In this document: one piece after another, positions 10,763 to 18,668 of the stretch
Numbering within the stretch: the first letter of the stretch is position 1
Layout of the letters: each line of letters starts with the position of its first letter
Source: Massilia sp. Leaf139
GTDB lineage: Bacteria > Pseudomonadota > Gammaproteobacteria > Burkholderiales > Burkholderiaceae_D
Assembly: GCF_001424165.1 (NCBI RefSeq)
Contig: NZ_LMOJ01000025.1
Location: forward strand, 268,134-332,133
Reading direction: 5' to 3'
DNA: 64,000 nt
Notes under the pieces: model-generated
What the model was told of the DNA's origin: nothing
The model's input: the letters and a program-made list of their open reading frames with translations, nothing else
Databases searched by the model: none
Program-made: the position numbers and the translations under genes

Positions 10763-11539
10763 ATGAAACACGTAGCACGCAAGCGCTTTGGCCAGAACTT
10801 CCTGACCGATAATCACGTCCTCGGCAACATCATCGAGGCGATCGACCCGCGCCGCGGCGAGACGATGGTCGAGATCGGCCCTGGCCTGGCGGCGATGACG
10901 GCGCTGCTGCTCAAGGAACTCGACCACATGCACGTGGTGGAACTCGACCGCGACCTGGTGGCGCGCCTCGAAAAGGCCTATCCACCGGCCAAGCTGACGG
11001 TGCACTCGGCCGACGCCCTGAAATTCGATTTCGGCGCGCTGCCGGTGCCGGAAGGGAAGAAACTGCGCGTGGTCGGCAACCTGCCGTACAACATCTCGAG
11101 CCCGCTGCTGTTCCACCTGGCCGAATTCGCCGACCTGGTCGAAGACCAGCATTTCATGCTGCAGAAGGAAGTGGTGGAGCGCATGGTGGCCGAACCCGGC
11201 ACCAAGGCCTACGGGCGCCTGTCGGTGATGCTGCAATGGCGCTACGACATGGCGCTGCTGTTCATCGTCCCGCCGACCGCCTTCGATCCGCCGCCCCAGG
11301 TCGACTCGGCCATTGTGCGCATGGTGCCGACCCGAAGAAAACTCGCCGTCGATGGCCCGACCCTGGAAGCCGTGGTGCAGAAGGCCTTCTCGCAGCGTCG
11401 CAAGGTCATTCGCAACTGCGTGGCGGGCATGTTCACCGAGGCGCAGCTGGTGGAAGCCGGCATCGATCCGGGCGTGCGCCCGGAAAACGTCAGCCTGGAG
11501 CAGTATGTGGCGCTGGCGAATATCCTGAAGCCGGTTTGA
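10763..11539 (+). CDS. rsmA: 16S rRNA dimethyladenosine transferase (KsgA)
   Basis: A 258-residue SAM-dependent enzyme that dimethylates the two adjacent adenines near the 3' end of 16S rRNA during small-subunit maturation. It contains FGQNFLTD at the N-terminus, the SAM motif EIGPGLAAMT and the catalytic NLPYNISSPL motif. It starts on the base after the pdxA stop and is the last gene of the operon. The TGA stop is followed six bases later by a perfect hairpin (11545-11564) of the REP-like family. Confidence 0.95.
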   Translation: MKHVARKRFGQNFLTDNHVLGNIIEAIDPRRGETMVEIGPGLAAMTALLLKELDHMHVVELDRDLVARLEKAYPPAKLTVHSADALKFDFGALPVPEGKKLRVVGNLPYNISSPLLFHLAEFADLVEDQHFMLQKEVVERMVAEPGTKAYGRLSVMLQWRYDMALLFIVPPTAFDPPPQVDSAIVRMVPTRRKLAVDGPTLEAVVQKAFSQRRKVIRNCVAGMFTEAQLVEAGIDPGVRPENVSLEQYVALANILKPV

Positions 11540-11544
11540 TGTGG

Positions 11545-11564
11545 CGTGGGCTTTTGAGCCCACG
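11545..11564. repeat. REP-like palindrome, copy 2
   Basis: CGTGGGCT, loop TTTG, AGCCCACG: a perfect 8-bp stem just after rsmA. The rest of the 11540-11775 gap shows no gene. No U-tract follows, so this is not a standard terminator. Confidence 0.55.
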
Positions 11565-11775
11565 TTACGGTGCGCTGGCGCCGTACTCCCTTTCGATACG
11601 CATCCCTGACGCGCTGCACAATCGCGTTATATCGCCATTTCCCGCGTTTCGTCGCGCCCTTTGCGCAGTTCGTCGCACGCCGATGGAAGGCGGGGAGGGT
11701 GATCGCTAAAGTACTCCCATCGACAGCCCGAACGCAGACGCGACAGGGCAACCATCCAACCGAAGGGAGCCTGAA

Positions 11776-11967
11776 ATGAACGTCCTCAAACACATGGAAA
11801 CGCTGTTCCTGGTCGCCGCATTCGCCGTGCTCGGCACGACCTACGCCAGCGCTGAGAGCTACAAGGCGCAGGTGCGCGCCGATACCATGGTCTCCGTGGG
11901 CAGCGAGAAGATGGCGGTCGTGAAGGTCACCGGCAAGCGCCTGGCGCCGGCCACCAAGTTTGGCTGA
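11776..11967 (+). CDS. small secreted protein of unknown function
   Basis: A 63-residue protein that I do not recognise. It has a clear signal peptide: a short charged start (MNVLKHMET), the hydrophobic core LFLVAAFAVLGTTY, and an ASAES cleavage region near residue 27. The mature part is about 36 residues, basic, with YKAQVRADTMVSVGSEKMAVVKVTGKR. A strong ribosome-binding site, GGGAG, lies six bases before the ATG, which supports it being real. It stands alone between rsmA and a terminator. The predicted mature peptide should be periplasmic or exported. Confidence 0.65.
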   Translation: MNVLKHMETLFLVAAFAVLGTTYASAESYKAQVRADTMVSVGSEKMAVVKVTGKRLAPATKFG

Positions 11968-11990
11968 TCCGAATCTGCGGAGCGCAGGCG

Positions 11991-12021
11991 AAAAAAAAGG
12001 CCCACCGTTGCGGGTGGGCCT
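11991..12021 (-). terminator. intrinsic terminator of the leftward lipoprotein pair
   Basis: The stem AGGCCCACC/GGTGGGCCT (11998-12006 with 12013-12021) has a 6-base loop. On the minus strand it is followed by a run of eight T. It lies about 118 bp beyond the stop of the gene at 12139. On the plus strand the following TAAATCC is a poor U-tract, so it mainly serves leftward transcription. Confidence 0.8.
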
Positions 12022-12138
12022 AAATCCAATTCTTTTCTGAGGAGAGTTGGAGGAGACAGGTGCAATTATGCTGCGCTACAACATATACGTCTAATTTTCT
12101 TTCGGAATAATCGACATAGATGTTGTGAATGTCTCAAA

Positions 12139-12780
12139 TCAGGCTGCCGCGGGCGGTCTGGCAGTACAGGTAACCACGATCGTTTTCACATCATCGTCCT
12201 TCATTTCGCCGACGCCGCCGCTGACCGTGCAGATCTCGTTCTTCGGCTGCGCCAGCACCGTCACACCGTAAGTGGTGCCATAGACGACGGGAGCGCCGAA
12301 GGTGAACTCGCCCGGATACGCATTGGTTGTCGTATTCTTGTTCGCGATAAACTGGTTGCCGCCGTTGTTCAGGATCAGGCCATCGGAGTTCAGGCCGGTG
12401 ATCGTGCCGCCGATGGTATGGCTGGACAGTACGCAGTTGAACACGGCATTGATGACCGACAGCCGGCCGGCCGTTTCGGCAGTGCCGCCGCCCGGCTCGC
12501 ATTTCTGGTGGTCGGGCTGCTTCTTGATGGTGACGTTGTAGGTATCGCCATAACTGAGCTGCTTGCCGAACTGGTAAGTCACGTTGCGGACGTTGCCCTT
12601 GTCGTCTTTGCCCAGCGGGCCAACCGGAAGGTCGTCGCTCAGGTTATTGGTCAGGATCAGGCCCGGATGCTCCAGGCCGGTCACCGTGCCGCTGATGGTA
12701 AAGTCCGAGGAGCCGCCGCCGCAGGCGGACAGGCCGGCTGCCAGGGTCAGCGCGCACAGCGCCAGAATCGATTTCTTCAA
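12139..12780 (-). CDS. lipoprotein with two beta-rich repeats, unknown function
   Basis: A 213-residue predicted lipoprotein: a basic start (LKKS), a hydrophobic core and the lipobox LSAC followed by a glycine run. The body is two copies of a roughly 90-residue unit. Each unit opens with G-x-(V/I)-x-G-L followed by G-L-I-L-x-N and closes with Y-x-V-(T)-(V/I)-x-x-Q-P, a Cys, and a terminal V/F-x-x-C. The paired cysteines suggest one disulfide per unit. The start is set at TTG 12780 because GGAGG lies five bases upstream and the signal peptide begins there; the ATG at 12807 has no ribosome-binding site. It lies 17 bp downstream of its paralogue at 12798-13391, in the same operon. Confidence 0.75.
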   Translation of the reverse strand: MKKSILALCALTLAAGLSACGGGSSDFTISGTVTGLEHPGLILTNNLSDDLPVGPLGKDDKGNVRNVTYQFGKQLSYGDTYNVTIKKQPDHQKCEPGGGTAETAGRLSVINAVFNCVLSSHTIGGTITGLNSDGLILNNGGNQFIANKNTTTNAYPGEFTFGAPVVYGTTYGVTVLAQPKNEICTVSGGVGEMKDDDVKTIVVTCTARPPAAA

Positions 12781-12797
12781 ATTAACCTCCAGAATTA

Positions 12798-13391
12798 TTA
12801 GACGCAACGCACGACGACATTGCCGACGTCGGTCTCGCGCATCGTGCCGGTCGCATTCTCGACGCTGCAGGTGCGTCCGTCCGGCTGCTGCAGGATCGCG
12901 ATCCCGTATGGCAGGTCTTCCGTCACTTCGGCCATGGCGAAGCCTTGCGGATTGGTGCCGTTCGGCGTGATCGTCTGCTTGTCGGTGCCGTTCACCAGTA
13001 CCAGGCCGGTCGCGCCGTTCAGGCCGACGATGTTGCCGCTGAGCTTGTGCGTGCGGATCTTGCAGTTCACGCGGATGGTGTTGATCGTGAAGACCGCCTT
13101 GCCGGTGCCGCGGGTAACGACGCAGTTGGCGATGCCGTCGACGTTCGGTGGCACGGCCTTGACTTGCACGTTGTAGCCGGAATCGGTCTCGACGCGGGTC
13201 GGGAAGAAGAATTCGCCGCCCGGAGGCGGCACCGGGAGGTCGTCGCCGCCATTATTGGTCAGCACCAGGCCGGCCTTGGTCACGCCGAATGCCTGGCCGC
13301 CGACGTAGACATCACCATCGCCGCCGCCGCAGGCGGACAGGCTGAGCGCGCATGCCAGCGCGATGCCGGCACGCAGGGGGGAACGAATCAT
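12798..13391 (-). CDS. lipoprotein paralogue with two beta-rich repeats
   Basis: A 197-residue lipoprotein (lipobox LSAC followed by GGG). It has the same architecture as the downstream gene: two roughly 90-residue units, the first opening GQAFGVTKAGLVLTNNGGDD and the second GNIVGLNGATGLVLVNG. Each ends in a cysteine-containing strand pair. The ATG at 13391 has GGAGA four bases upstream. It leads the two-gene operon ending at the terminator 11991-12021. Function is unknown; the repeat looks like a small extracellular beta-sandwich. The tandem pair probably arose by duplication. Confidence 0.75.
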   Translation of the reverse strand: MIRSPLRAGIALACALSLSACGGGDGDVYVGGQAFGVTKAGLVLTNNGGDDLPVPPPGGEFFFPTRVETDSGYNVQVKAVPPNVDGIANCVVTRGTGKAVFTINTIRVNCKIRTHKLSGNIVGLNGATGLVLVNGTDKQTITPNGTNPQGFAMAEVTEDLPYGIAILQQPDGRTCSVENATGTMRETDVGNVVVRCV

Positions 13392-13622
13392 AATTTCTCC
13401 AAAAAAGGGGAAGGGCAGGGCACGCAATAGCGAGGCGCCAGGCCGCATGGTAGAAGTTTGCCCATCATTTTAGAGCATTTGACAAGGGCCGGGCTCATTA
13501 GGCTTTGTATCACGGTGTAACCGGGCTGTCCTTTCGGCACTGCCACGGTTTCGCCATCCGTGCCGCGTTTGCATTTCGCCGCTGGCCTCGCTATGCTTGG
13601 CTCACCCATACGACCACCCGCG

Positions 13623-14339
13623 ATGAAGCCTTCCACCCGCCGCCCCTGGCCCAAAGCCCTCCTGTTCGACCTCGACGATACGCTGTGGCCGATCGCACCC
13701 GTCATCGTGCAGGCCGAGCAGACGCTGTTCGCCTGGCTTGCCAGCAACGCGCCGCGCGTGGCCGAACGCTTCACCATCGACAGCCTGCGCCAGGCCCGCC
13801 TCGAATTGCTGGCGCGCCGCCCCGAATTCCAGCTCGACCTCGGCGCCCTGCGCCGCGCCGGCCTGGTGGCCGCTTTCGAACAAGCCGGCGAGGATGCCGA
13901 CAAGGTCGAACTGGCGATGACCGAATTCTTCGCCGCCCGTAACGCCGTGATCCCCTACGACGACGTGCTGCCCGGCCTGCTGCGCCTGAAAGGGCGCGTG
14001 CTGATCGGCTCGGTCACCAACGGCAATGCCGACCTGCAGACGATCGGCCTGGCCCACCATTTCCACGTCTCGGTGGCGGCGCCCAGTTTCGGGCGCGCCA
14101 AGCCGGATGCCGCCATCTTCCACGCCGCCTGCGCCGCCCTCGGCGTGGCGCCCCAGGACGCGGTGCACGTCGGCGACGACCTTCTGCTCGACGTGCAGGG
14201 CGCCCAGCGCGCCGGCCTGCGCGCGGTCTGGATGAACCGCACCGCCAGCCGGCGCCACCTGGAAGAGGGCGTGCGGCCGGATGCGATCGTCGCCAATTTC
14301 GATGGATTGCTCGACTGGCTGAAGCGCGAGCACGCATGA
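13623..14339 (+). CDS. HAD-superfamily hydrolase
   Basis: A 238-residue haloacid-dehalogenase-type phosphatase. Motif I, LLFDLDDTLWP, carries the nucleophile and acid/base aspartates. Motif II is GSVTNGN, the motif III lysine is in GRAKPDAAIF, and motif IV is HVGDDLLLDVQGA. An alpha-helical cap lies between motifs I and II (about residues 25-115). This is the pyrimidine-nucleotidase/epoxide-hydrolase-like subgroup; the substrate cannot be inferred. ATG 13623 is chosen because it lies just before motif I; the frame is open upstream to an earlier ATG at 13560 without conserved sequence. Confidence 0.85.
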   Translation: MKPSTRRPWPKALLFDLDDTLWPIAPVIVQAEQTLFAWLASNAPRVAERFTIDSLRQARLELLARRPEFQLDLGALRRAGLVAAFEQAGEDADKVELAMTEFFAARNAVIPYDDVLPGLLRLKGRVLIGSVTNGNADLQTIGLAHHFHVSVAAPSFGRAKPDAAIFHAACAALGVAPQDAVHVGDDLLLDVQGAQRAGLRAVWMNRTASRRHLEEGVRPDAIVANFDGLLDWLKREHA

Positions 14340-14403
14340 GTCCACAGAGTGCGCTTGAGGGTGCATAATAGACGCGCAACCATTCTGCGCGCCACCAATC
14401 CCC

Positions 14404-15426
14404 ATGCAACTTGAACCCCGAGCCCAAACCCTGCTGAAAGCCCTCGTCGAGCGTTATATTGCCGACGGCCAGCCGGTCGGGTCGCGTGCGCTGTCGAAAA
14501 TATCGGGCCTCGATCTGTCGCCGGCCACGATCCGCAACATCATGGCCGACCTCGAGGAAATGGGCTATGTCGCCAGCCCACACACCTCGGCCGGCCGGGT
14601 GCCGACGCCGCGCGGCTACCGCCTGTTCGTCGACACCCTGCTGACGGTGCAGCACCTCGATGGCCAGCATGGCGTCGACGCCGAGCGCATGCGCCTATGT
14701 GTCCAGCAGCCGCAAAAACTCATCGCCAACGCGGCGCAGATGCTGTCCTCGCTGACGCAGTTCGCCGGCGTCGTGCAAAGCCCGCGCCGCGAATCCGTGT
14801 TCCAGCAAATCGAATTCCTGCGCCTGTCCGAGCGGCGCATCCTGCTCGTCATCGTCGACCCGCGCGGCGACGTCCAGAACCGCCTGCTGCTCACCGAGGT
14901 CGACTACACGCCGGCGCAGCTGGTGCAGTCGGCCAATTACCTGAACCAGAATTTCGCCGGCCTCACCTTCGACGAAGTGCGCAACCGCCTGACCGGCGAA
15001 TTGCGCCAGCTGCGCGACGACATCGGCGGCCTGATGCAGACTGCGGTGGAGGCGGGCAGCGAGGCGATGGCCGAAGGCAGCGAGGAGATGGTCATCTCCG
15101 GCGAGCGTAATTTATTGTCGGTGTCCGACCTGTCCTCGAACATGAGTTCGCTGCGCCAGCTGTTCGAGATGTTCGAGCAGAAGACCGGCCTGATGCAGCT
15201 GCTCGACGTCTCCAGCAAGGCCGGCGGCGTGCAGATCTTTATCGGTGGCGAATCGAAGCTGGTGCCGATGGACGAAATGAGCGTGGTCACCGCGCCCTAC
15301 GAGGTGAACGGCAAGATCGTCGGCACCCTGGGCGTGATCGGGCCGACGCGCATGGCCTACGAGCGGGTGATTCCGATTGTGGACATCACGGCGAAGCTGC
15401 TGTCCAACGCGTTGAGCAGTTCGTAG
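14404..15426 (+). CDS. hrcA: heat-inducible transcription repressor HrcA
   Basis: A 340-residue repressor that binds CIRCE operators ahead of groES/groEL- or dnaK-type operons. The N-terminal winged helix contains VERYIADGQPVGSRALS and LSPATIRNIMADLEEMGYV. The C-terminal part contains the family motif FIGGESKLVPMDEMSVV. No perfect CIRCE (TTAGCACTC-N9-GAGTGCTAA) is visible in the 64-bp gap upstream, so autoregulation through CIRCE is not supported. The stop TAG (15424-15426) is part of the GTAG of a REP-like palindrome. Confidence 0.95.
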   Translation: MQLEPRAQTLLKALVERYIADGQPVGSRALSKISGLDLSPATIRNIMADLEEMGYVASPHTSAGRVPTPRGYRLFVDTLLTVQHLDGQHGVDAERMRLCVQQPQKLIANAAQMLSSLTQFAGVVQSPRRESVFQQIEFLRLSERRILLVIVDPRGDVQNRLLLTEVDYTPAQLVQSANYLNQNFAGLTFDEVRNRLTGELRQLRDDIGGLMQTAVEAGSEAMAEGSEEMVISGERNLLSVSDLSSNMSSLRQLFEMFEQKTGLMQLLDVSSKAGGVQIFIGGESKLVPMDEMSVVTAPYEVNGKIVGTLGVIGPTRMAYERVIPIVDITAKLLSNALSSS

Positions 15427-15453
15427 GGTAGGCGGAGAATCCGCCCACCCTAC
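15423..15453. repeat. REP-like palindrome, copy 3
   Basis: GTAGGGTAGGCGGA, loop GAA, TCCGCCCACCCTAC: 13 of 14 stem positions pair. The GTAG supplies the hrcA stop codon. Confidence 0.7.
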
Positions 15454-15476
15454 AGGTCTGTTTCGCGTTCCTGAAC

Positions 15477-15500
15477 AAAAAACGGCGCCATCGGCGCCGT
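15477..15500 (-). terminator. intrinsic terminator of fur
   Basis: The stem ACGGCGCC/GGCGCCGT (15482-15489 with 15493-15500) has a 3-base loop. On the minus strand it is followed by six T, 22 bp beyond the fur stop codon. Confidence 0.85.
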
Positions 15501-15521
15501 CGTTCATTGCGGATGGACGGA

Positions 15522-15953
15522 TCAGCCGCCGCGATGCGGACAGGCCGGTTTGATGCAATGCCCGTAGATCGCCAGCGCGTGCTCGGCAATCTTGAAACCG
15601 CGTTCGGCCGCAATCTTGTTCTGGCGCGATTCGATTTCTTCGTCGAAGAATTCCTCGACATGGCCGCAATCGAGGCAGACCAGGTGGTCGTGGTGCGAGC
15701 CGGCGTTCAGTTCATAGATCGCCTTGCCGGTTTCGAAGTGATTGCGGTTCAGCAGGCCAGCCTGTTCGAACTGGGTCAGCACCCGGTACACGGTGGCCAG
15801 GCCGACGTCCATGTTCTCGGCCAGCAGGATCTTGTAGACGTCTTCCGCCGTCAGGTGCCGCACTTCGCTATTCTGGAAAATTTCAAGGATCTTCAGGCGC
15901 GGCAGGGTCGCCTTCAGGCCGCTCGCCTTCAGGTCGGTGGGACTGTTACTCAT
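15522..15953 (-). CDS. fur: ferric uptake regulator Fur
   Basis: A 143-residue metal-dependent repressor that senses Fe2+ and represses iron-acquisition genes. It has the N-terminal winged helix (LKATLPRLKILEIFQ, then TVYRVLTQFEQAGLL), the metal-binding stretch NAGSHHDHLVCLDCGHVEEF, and a C-terminal His/Cys group, HCIKPACPHRGG. It diverges from bamE over a 79-bp gap. That arrangement (fur opposite bamE, near dapB) is common in betaproteobacteria. Confidence 0.97.
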   Translation of the reverse strand: MSNSPTDLKASGLKATLPRLKILEIFQNSEVRHLTAEDVYKILLAENMDVGLATVYRVLTQFEQAGLLNRNHFETGKAIYELNAGSHHDHLVCLDCGHVEEFFDEEIESRQNKIAAERGFKIAEHALAIYGHCIKPACPHRGG

Positions 15954-16032
15954 GTTTGTTACTCGTGAATGGGCGGAGTGCTTTATGATATAGCGTTTTG
16001 GATGCTCCCGCTTAAACGTTTTGAGGTTACTT

Positions 16033-16686
16033 ATGCGTCACTTTGATGCCGATGTTCATCGCGTAGTCCGCCGTCCCCAGGCCCGTGCCATGCTCGCCGC
16101 GGGCCTGGCCTGCACGCTGCTGCTGTCCGGCTGCGCATCCTGGCGCAACCAGACCCGCCCGGCCGCACCGGTGAATACGTCCGCGGAGGCGCTGCAAAGC
16201 AATGCCGGCCTGTCGGCCTCGCTGGCCAATGCCGGTGCGCAAACGACCCAGGGCACCAAACTGCAGAAATTCCTGTGGATTTTCTCGCCCTACCGTCCGG
16301 ACATCCAGCAAGGCAACTTCGTCTCGCAAGAAATGCTCAACCAGCTGAAGGTCGGCCAGACCCGCGAGCAGGTGCGCTTCCTGCTCGGCACGCCGCTCCT
16401 GACCGACATGTTCCACGCCAACCGCTGGGACTACCCGTTCTACCTGGCGCGCGGCAACGGCGAGCTGACCACCAGCCGCGTCACCGTCTTCTTCAAGGAC
16501 GACGTGGTCGAGCGCTTCGAAGGCGGCAACTTGCCGACCGAGCGCGAATACATCGACCGCATCGCCGGCCCGGCCAAGAACGCGGCCAAGCAGGCGCAAA
16601 AGGCCGAAGCCGCCGCCACCGGCGCCGTCCGTCCGGTCGAGCCGTCGAAAGCGGCCACGCCCGCCACCTCCTCGAACACCCCGTAA
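16033..16686 (+). CDS. bamE: outer-membrane assembly lipoprotein BamE
   Basis: A 217-residue lipoprotein of the BAM complex, which folds beta-barrels such as LptD into the outer membrane. The lipobox is LLLSGC near residue 33. The BamE domain is recognisable from FSPYRPDIQQGNFVSQEML through GQTREQVRFLLGTPLL, HANRWDYPFYL and TVFFKDDVVERFEG. The C-terminal 45 residues are low-complexity and Ala/Pro-rich. The start is ATG 16033, with GAGG seven bases upstream; the frame also contains a TTG at 16021. dapB follows 7 bp later. Confidence 0.93.
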   Translation: MRHFDADVHRVVRRPQARAMLAAGLACTLLLSGCASWRNQTRPAAPVNTSAEALQSNAGLSASLANAGAQTTQGTKLQKFLWIFSPYRPDIQQGNFVSQEMLNQLKVGQTREQVRFLLGTPLLTDMFHANRWDYPFYLARGNGELTTSRVTVFFKDDVVERFEGGNLPTEREYIDRIAGPAKNAAKQAQKAEAAATGAVRPVEPSKAATPATSSNTP

Positions 16687-16693
16687 GACTGTC

Positions 16694-17503
16694 ATGACGC
16701 AACTGAAAATCGCGGTCGCCGGCGCCAGTGGGCGCATGGGCCGCATGCTGATCGAGGCGATCGCCGCCGCTCCCGACACCGTGCTGGCCGGCGCCCTCGA
16801 CGTCGCGGGTTCTCCCTTCATCGGCCACGATGCCGGCGCCTTCTCGGGCCAGCTGACCGGCGTCGTGATCGAGTCGGATCTCGCGCGCGCGCTGGCCGGC
16901 GCCGACTGCCTGATCGATTTCACGCGCCCCGAAGGCACGCTGCAGCACCTGGCCTTCTGCGCCGCCAACAAGGTCAAGATCGTGATCGGCACCACCGGCT
17001 TCGACGACGCGGGCAAGGCGGCGATCGCCGCCGCCGCCGAACAAGTCGCCGTGGTCTTCGCACCGAACATGAGCGTGGGCGTGAACGTCACCCTGAAACT
17101 GCTGGAGATGGCGGCGAAAAGCTTCAACGAAGGCTACGACATCGAGATCATCGAGGCGCACCACCGCCACAAGGTCGATGCGCCTTCGGGCACTGCCCTG
17201 AAAATGGGCGAGGTCATCGCCGACGCCCTCGGCCGCGACTTGAAGGAATGCGCCGTTTACGGCCGCGAAGGTGTGACCGGCGAACGCGATCCGTCGACCA
17301 TCGGCTTCGCCACCGTGCGCGGCGGCGACATCGTCGGCGACCACACGGTGCTCTTCGCCGGCACCGGCGAGCGCATCGAGATCACCCATAAATCGAGCAG
17401 CCGCGTGACCTACGCGCACGGCGCCCTGCGCGGCGCGCGCTTCATCGCCGACAAGGCGAACGGCCTGTACGACATGCAGGACGTCCTCTCTCTGAAAGGC
17501 TGA
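16694..17503 (+). CDS. dapB: 4-hydroxy-tetrahydrodipicolinate reductase
   Basis: A 269-residue NAD(P)H-dependent enzyme of the diaminopimelate/lysine pathway. The nucleotide-binding motif is VAGASGRMGRMLIEAI. The catalytic and substrate-binding motif is EAHHRHKVDAPSGTALKMGE. The C-terminal part (FATVRGGDIVGDHTVLF) is also typical. It supplies precursor for peptidoglycan and lysine. It is followed after two bases by a barstar-like gene, probably co-transcribed. Confidence 0.97.
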   Translation: MTQLKIAVAGASGRMGRMLIEAIAAAPDTVLAGALDVAGSPFIGHDAGAFSGQLTGVVIESDLARALAGADCLIDFTRPEGTLQHLAFCAANKVKIVIGTTGFDDAGKAAIAAAAEQVAVVFAPNMSVGVNVTLKLLEMAAKSFNEGYDIEIIEAHHRHKVDAPSGTALKMGEVIADALGRDLKECAVYGREGVTGERDPSTIGFATVRGGDIVGDHTVLFAGTGERIEITHKSSSRVTYAHGALRGARFIADKANGLYDMQDVLSLKG

Positions 17504-17505
17504 CC

Positions 17506-17832
17506 ATGGCAGTGGCAGAACTGAACGGCGCCGCGATCGTCAACGAAGCCTCGTTCCTGGCCGAGAGCCGGCGCGCGTTCGGCTTCCACACGGCCAGCGG
17601 CGACACCATCGACACCTGGGTCGATTGCCTGAGCTACCTGCGCGACGACGAGAACATGACCAAGTTCCGCCTGCAGCCGGACGAAGTCCTGGAAATCGTC
17701 ATCACCGACAGCGCCGCCCTGCGCGCGCGCCTGCCGGATCTGGTCGACGAGATCGTGTTCTGCGTCGGCGGCATCAACGAGCGCTATGAGGATTACGGCG
17801 AGAAGCCGGCCCTCGAACTGGTATTGCGTTAA
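17506..17832 (+). CDS. barstar-like protein (orphan)
   Basis: A 108-residue acidic protein with the layout of the barstar family, intracellular inhibitors of barnase-type ribonucleases. FGF is followed by an aromatic/acidic helix with DTWVDCLSYLRD, then DEVLEIVITDSAALRARLPDL and a final strand PALELVLR. The glycine/tyrosine loop usual in the family (GFPDYYG) is here GFHTASG. No barnase-like toxin is seen next to it. It starts two bases after dapB and is probably in that operon. Family membership is from pattern recognition; the inhibited nuclease, if any, is unknown. Confidence 0.6.
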   Translation: MAVAELNGAAIVNEASFLAESRRAFGFHTASGDTIDTWVDCLSYLRDDENMTKFRLQPDEVLEIVITDSAALRARLPDLVDEIVFCVGGINERYEDYGEKPALELVLR

Positions 17833-17860
17833 GCCGGGACGTGCTCTACCAACTTCCTTC

Positions 17861-18553
17861 ATGACCCGGTTCGGCCGGGTGCTGCTGGCGCTGACCGCCA
17901 CCGCCGCGCTGCTGCTGGCCTACCTCGCCATCGCCGCGTTCTGGGCCGCGTCCTGCGTCGACACGCTGCTGGCGCCCTATCCGGAAACGCAAAAGGCGCC
18001 GCTGTCACCGCTCCAGCTGGGCATCCTGCTGACGGTCGAAGACCCGGTCTTCTTTGTCCACCCCGGCTTGAGCCTGGCCGACGGCCAGGGCGCCGCCACC
18101 CTCTCGTCGGCCGTCGCGCGCGACCTGTTCCTGTACGGCGCCCCGTTGACGGGCGTGCAGGGCGGGATGCAGCGCTTCTACCGCGCCGTGTTCGACTGCT
18201 GCCGGAAAATCGATCTCGGCCGCGACACGATGGCGCTCGTGCTCGACGCCCACGCCTCCAAGCAGCAGCAACTGGCGATCTATACCGCAACCGTCTACAT
18301 GGGACGGCACGAGGGACGGCAGCTGCGCGGCCTGGAAGCTGCGGCGCGCGCCTATTTCGGTAAACCCCTGGCGGCGCTCGGCACCGACGAATCGCTGGGG
18401 CTAATTGCCATGATCAAGGCGCCGAACGAATTTCATCCGCAACGCAACCCGGCCGCCTACGCGCTGCGCGTGGCCCGGGTGCGCGCCGTGCTGGACGGCC
18501 GCTGCCATGCCGACGGCTGGTTCGATACGACCTACGCGCACTGCAAGGTGTGA
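17861..18553 (+). CDS. GT51 transglycosylase-like protein with degenerate motifs
   Basis: A 230-residue protein with one N-terminal membrane anchor (about residues 5-28) and a GT51 (peptidoglycan glycosyltransferase) domain. Motif 1 is intact (VEDPVFFVHPG, catalytic Glu present). The usual G-x-STITQQ motif reads GAATLSSA. In the RK-x-x-E motif (RKIDLGRDTMAL) the second conserved Glu is not visible. The YFGKP and APNEFHP motifs near the C-terminus remain. It is shorter than monofunctional MtgA. The start at 17861 lacks a clear ribosome-binding site. It could have altered or lost polymerase activity, or act as a regulator; I cannot tell which. Confidence 0.65.
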   Translation: MTRFGRVLLALTATAALLLAYLAIAAFWAASCVDTLLAPYPETQKAPLSPLQLGILLTVEDPVFFVHPGLSLADGQGAATLSSAVARDLFLYGAPLTGVQGGMQRFYRAVFDCCRKIDLGRDTMALVLDAHASKQQQLAIYTATVYMGRHEGRQLRGLEAAARAYFGKPLAALGTDESLGLIAMIKAPNEFHPQRNPAAYALRVARVRAVLDGRCHADGWFDTTYAHCKV

Positions 18554-18610
18554 TCAGGCCGGCGGCAAAATCGCCGTTTCCGCGCTTCGCCGCGGTGCAA
18601 GATGAACCAG

Positions 18611-18616
18611 TATAAT
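18611..18616 (+). promoter_or_regulatory. candidate -10 box of leuS
   Basis: A perfect TATAAT lies 53 bp before the leuS start, in a 115-bp gap after the previous gene. No convincing -35 element is seen at the right distance. Confidence 0.4.
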
Positions 18617-18668
18617 GTTCTGCTAAAGCGTCCGCTTTCCACCTTCCCACATTCGTCCGCAGAACATC

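Noticed and set aside
12066..12092. An eight-codon open frame with a good ribosome-binding site (GGAGGAG) between the terminator and the lipoprotein gene
   Set aside because: Too short to judge and without a downstream gene on the same strand that it could regulate.
14340..14403. A CIRCE operator before hrcA
   Set aside because: The gap contains GAGTGCG but no matching inverted half at nine bases, so the site is not supported.
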